Assembly: GCA_022592445.1 (NCBI GenBank)
Contig: JABYQR010000010.1
Span: 246,680-310,679 of the forward strand
DNA: 64,000 nucleotides
Direction of reading: 5' to 3'
DNA from: Cytidiella melzeri
Lineage: Eukaryota > Basidiomycota > Agaricomycetes > Polyporales > Irpicaceae
Positions 62,519 to 64,000 of this stretch are shown in pieces. Position numbers and translations under genes: made by a program. Within the stretch, counting starts at the first letter, position 1; each line of letters opens with the position of its first letter. The notes under the pieces were generated by a model, which saw only the letters and a program-made list of their open reading frames with translations, ran no database searches and had not been told where the DNA came from.

Positions 62519-63626
62519 AAGACTCGTTGTTTGCGAGTGTTGCATCGTCGTCACTGAGTGGAGTCAACGGTGAAGGAGGAGACTCCGGCGTGGTATCATT
62601 GTCTTCAACGAGGGCAGGCACTGTCCTTAGTCTGGTCAATGGAGCGTTGGTAGGAGTGGGAGCTGGTGGTCTTGGAGGTGGTGTGGGAGTAGGGGGAGTC
62701 ATGCGACGTCGTTGACGAGGGCGTTCGACCTGCGGCTCATTCTCCGTTCTGGACCGAGCCAGGGGTGGGCGTTGGACTCGGTAGTAATGAGTATTAGCCC
62801 GGGCGTTGATAGATATTGCTTCGCGTCGTATGACAGTAGTGCGAAGACGAAGATCCCGATCCCTTCGAAGTTGCTCCAACCGTGCCAACCATTCCCACAA
62901 GATGAGATCAAAGCAAGACCGCGGTACCCGTTGGTCCTGTGAGGCGACGAGCTGTTGAACCATTTGTTCAGTAGCAGCTAACTCGAGAGGAAGGCGTGCT
63001 GTGGGGATGGTCCTTGCACGGAGAAATTCCCGATCTCGTACTGCCCGTAGCCATGGCCCTTCACAGTCCAGTTCATCTGCTCCATTGCCAAAGACAGGGG
63101 GAAGTTGTCGACGGAAGACCATGAGAAACGTCTGGGTGCTTCCCTGAATGGTAGCATTGGCCCAGTCAGGTCGATCTCCAGGCATAGTGGTATATTCAAC
63201 AATAGGCGAGGGTGTAAACGTGCGAGCGTGGTTGATGGGGTCAGGAATGTCAAACCATTGGTCAATGAAACCATCATGGTCGGGGTGCTCCCAAACGAGC
63301 CGCAAATGCGCCATTCGGCAGAAGGCCCTGCGGCATCTGGGACTCCGATATGTACGGTTGCGTGTGAAATCCGCCGTGTTGCTCTGGATGGTGTAGACCT
63401 CATCGTCTTCATACGCCTCCATGACGTGCCGAAATAACTCCATGATGACTGCCATAGACGAGAATAAAAGGTTAGGAAAGCGTGCAGCACTACTAGGTGC
63501 AACATCGGCGATAGGAGAGTTGTTGAAAGTGGAAAGACGAGCATAATTGTAAAGGAAGTAAATGAAGGCACTGCCGTGGCCGAAGGAGAAGTTGGGGTAT
63601 GAAAGGAAAGGAGTTTGGAAAGACAT
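62517..63626 (-). CDS. Unrecognised 369-aa ORF next to the 3' LTR
   Basis: ATG 63626 to a TAA at 62517, overlapping the polypurine tract by two bases. Hydrophobic/aromatic N-terminus (MSFQTPFLSYPNFSFGHGSA), a central part with Cys/Arg (RSPRCRRAFCRMAHLRLVWE) and WFDIPDPINHART, a helical Arg/Leu region (LARLEQLRRDRDLRLRT), then a Pro/Thr tail (TPPTPTPPPRPPAPTPT) and an acidic end. It resembles no RT, integrase or protease. Its position as the last ORF before the 3' LTR is where gypsy elements carry env-like or accessory ORFs; there is no clear transmembrane segment. Its basic/Pro-rich style recalls CopA ORF1, but I see no alignment. Confidence 0.5.
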   Translation of the reverse strand: MSFQTPFLSYPNFSFGHGSAFIYFLYNYARLSTFNNSPIADVAPSSAARFPNLLFSSMAVIMELFRHVMEAYEDDEVYTIQSNTADFTRNRTYRSPRCRRAFCRMAHLRLVWEHPDHDGFIDQWFDIPDPINHARTFTPSPIVEYTTMPGDRPDWANATIQGSTQTFLMVFRRQLPPVFGNGADELDCEGPWLRAVRDREFLRARTIPTARLPLELAATEQMVQQLVASQDQRVPRSCFDLILWEWLARLEQLRRDRDLRLRTTVIRREAISINARANTHYYRVQRPPLARSRTENEPQVERPRQRRRMTPPTPTPPPRPPAPTPTNAPLTRLRTVPALVEDNDTTPESPPSPLTPLSDDDATLANNES

Positions 63627-63639
63627 AGAGAATGATAGA

Positions 63640-64000
63640 TCAATCAGATGGTATAGGAAGAGTGTAGTTTTTTGGCCAACAATTGACAGTTCGTTGGAAG
63701 TGGTACTCGATCAGGGCGTCCTGTTGGTGGGGATCGAGGGAGGCCCAGAACGAGTTTATATGATGTTGCTCGTGATCCCGATTGATCTGGTCCAACTGAT
63801 CACGGTTTTCCACAAACAACATGATGGTGTCACGAGAAAACTCGGTTGTGACTCGGGTATATTGGAAGGCCAAGACGGGGAGGGAAAAAACAATGGGAAG
63901 GCGAAATAGATTGGCAGCTGGGCCGGAATGCCCTGCCAGCCAAGGAAGAACGCAGGAACCAGGAAGGAGAACAGGGCGAGGAAAAAGGCAAGGTAAAAGA
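63640..64000 (-). CDS. Partial upstream ORF of the LTR-I element
   Basis: The frame is open from the right edge region to a TGA at 63640, 14 bases before the ATG of the next ORF. Readable sequence includes YTRVTTEFSRDTIMLFVENR and a Trp-containing end. It may be the C-terminus of a polyprotein whose main part lies outside the window. No domain recognised. Confidence 0.4.
   Translation of the reverse strand, partial: LLPCLFPRPVLLPGSCVLPWLAGHSGPAANLFRLPIVFSLPVLAFQYTRVTTEFSRDTIMLFVENRDQLDQINRDHEQHHINSFWASLDPHQQDALIEYHFQRTVNCWPKNYTLPIPSD

Noticed and set aside
62517..63626. Envelope (env) gene before the LTR-I 3' LTR
   Set aside because: No clear signal peptide plus transmembrane anchor, and no cleavage site; position alone is not enough.
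63640..63873. Independent small gene starting at the ORF beginning near 63873
   Set aside because: The apparent start is a TTG and the frame is open further upstream; more likely the C-terminus of a longer ORF.

Overview
The window is eukaryotic and looks like a filamentous basidiomycete, probably an Agaricomycete. Reasons: short 49-60 base GT-AG introns, small secreted-protein genes, Agaricomycete-style transposon gene fragments (WLM, FAR1/MULE-like, MADF/Myb-like), a Tad-type LINE, a chromodomain Ty3/gypsy element, and copia elements primed from half of initiator tRNA-Met. The species cannot be named from sequence alone. Almost nothing is single-copy host sequence: it is a nest of transposons inside transposons, dated by target-site duplications (TSDs).

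Layout. 1-4581: 3' part of copia element CopA1 (+). 4582-15379: an old copia relic (CopE) broken by CopC1 (4910-9059, -, TSD ACATG, itself broken by a solo LTR, TSD GCGAT) and by a solo LTR-D (TSD CACAC) that holds CopB1 (9613-14842, +, TSD ATGTA). 15380-16027: an LTR-G. 16606-24890: an unrecognised gene split by full-length CopA2 (16818-24485, -, TSD CGCAC). 24887-33293: an FG-repeat nucleoporin-like gene split by a non-autonomous terminal-inverted-repeat element (25874-33210, 8-bp TSD CTTTTGGT). That element carries a WLM-domain fragment and is in turn split by CopB2 (27540-32742, -, TSD GAAAG, 1527-codon ORF). 34048-34707: a small secreted-protein gene. 35081-45791: CopD (-), whose 3' LTR is split by a solo LTR-H (TSD TGTCT) and by a complete chromodomain gypsy element, GypA (36173-43390, TSD CTATG). 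45792-48949: a LINE. 48950-50489: CopB3, truncated at its 5' end. 50593-51447: a MADF/Myb-like transposon gene. 52017-52742: a solo LTR-G (TSD GAGTC). About 52950-58760: a large imperfect inverted repeat with a 143-bp tandem array. 59478-60157: a second secreted-protein gene, paralogous to the first. 60589-61792: a CopC-like LTR and a FAR1-like fragment. 61793-64000: the 3' end of another LTR element with an unrecognised 369-codon ORF.

How things work together. The three copia families with a visible 5' LTR share one priming strategy: a 13-nt primer-binding site complementary to the anticodon region of initiator tRNA-Met. GypA instead appears to self-prime like Tf1/sushi elements, with an 11-nt complement placed at the predicted RNA 5' end, and has a canonical -1 frameshift site between gag and pol. 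CopA carries two extra ORFs upstream of gag-pol and an integrase deletion shared by both copies. CopB copies show CpG-to-TpG/CpA decay that reached the reverse-transcriptase active site even in the copy whose frame is open. CopB1 and CopB3 share a sharply bounded, nearly identical tract that suggests gene conversion. The host signal is limited to the broken nucleoporin, the broken gene at 16606 (if it is host) and the two secreted-protein genes.
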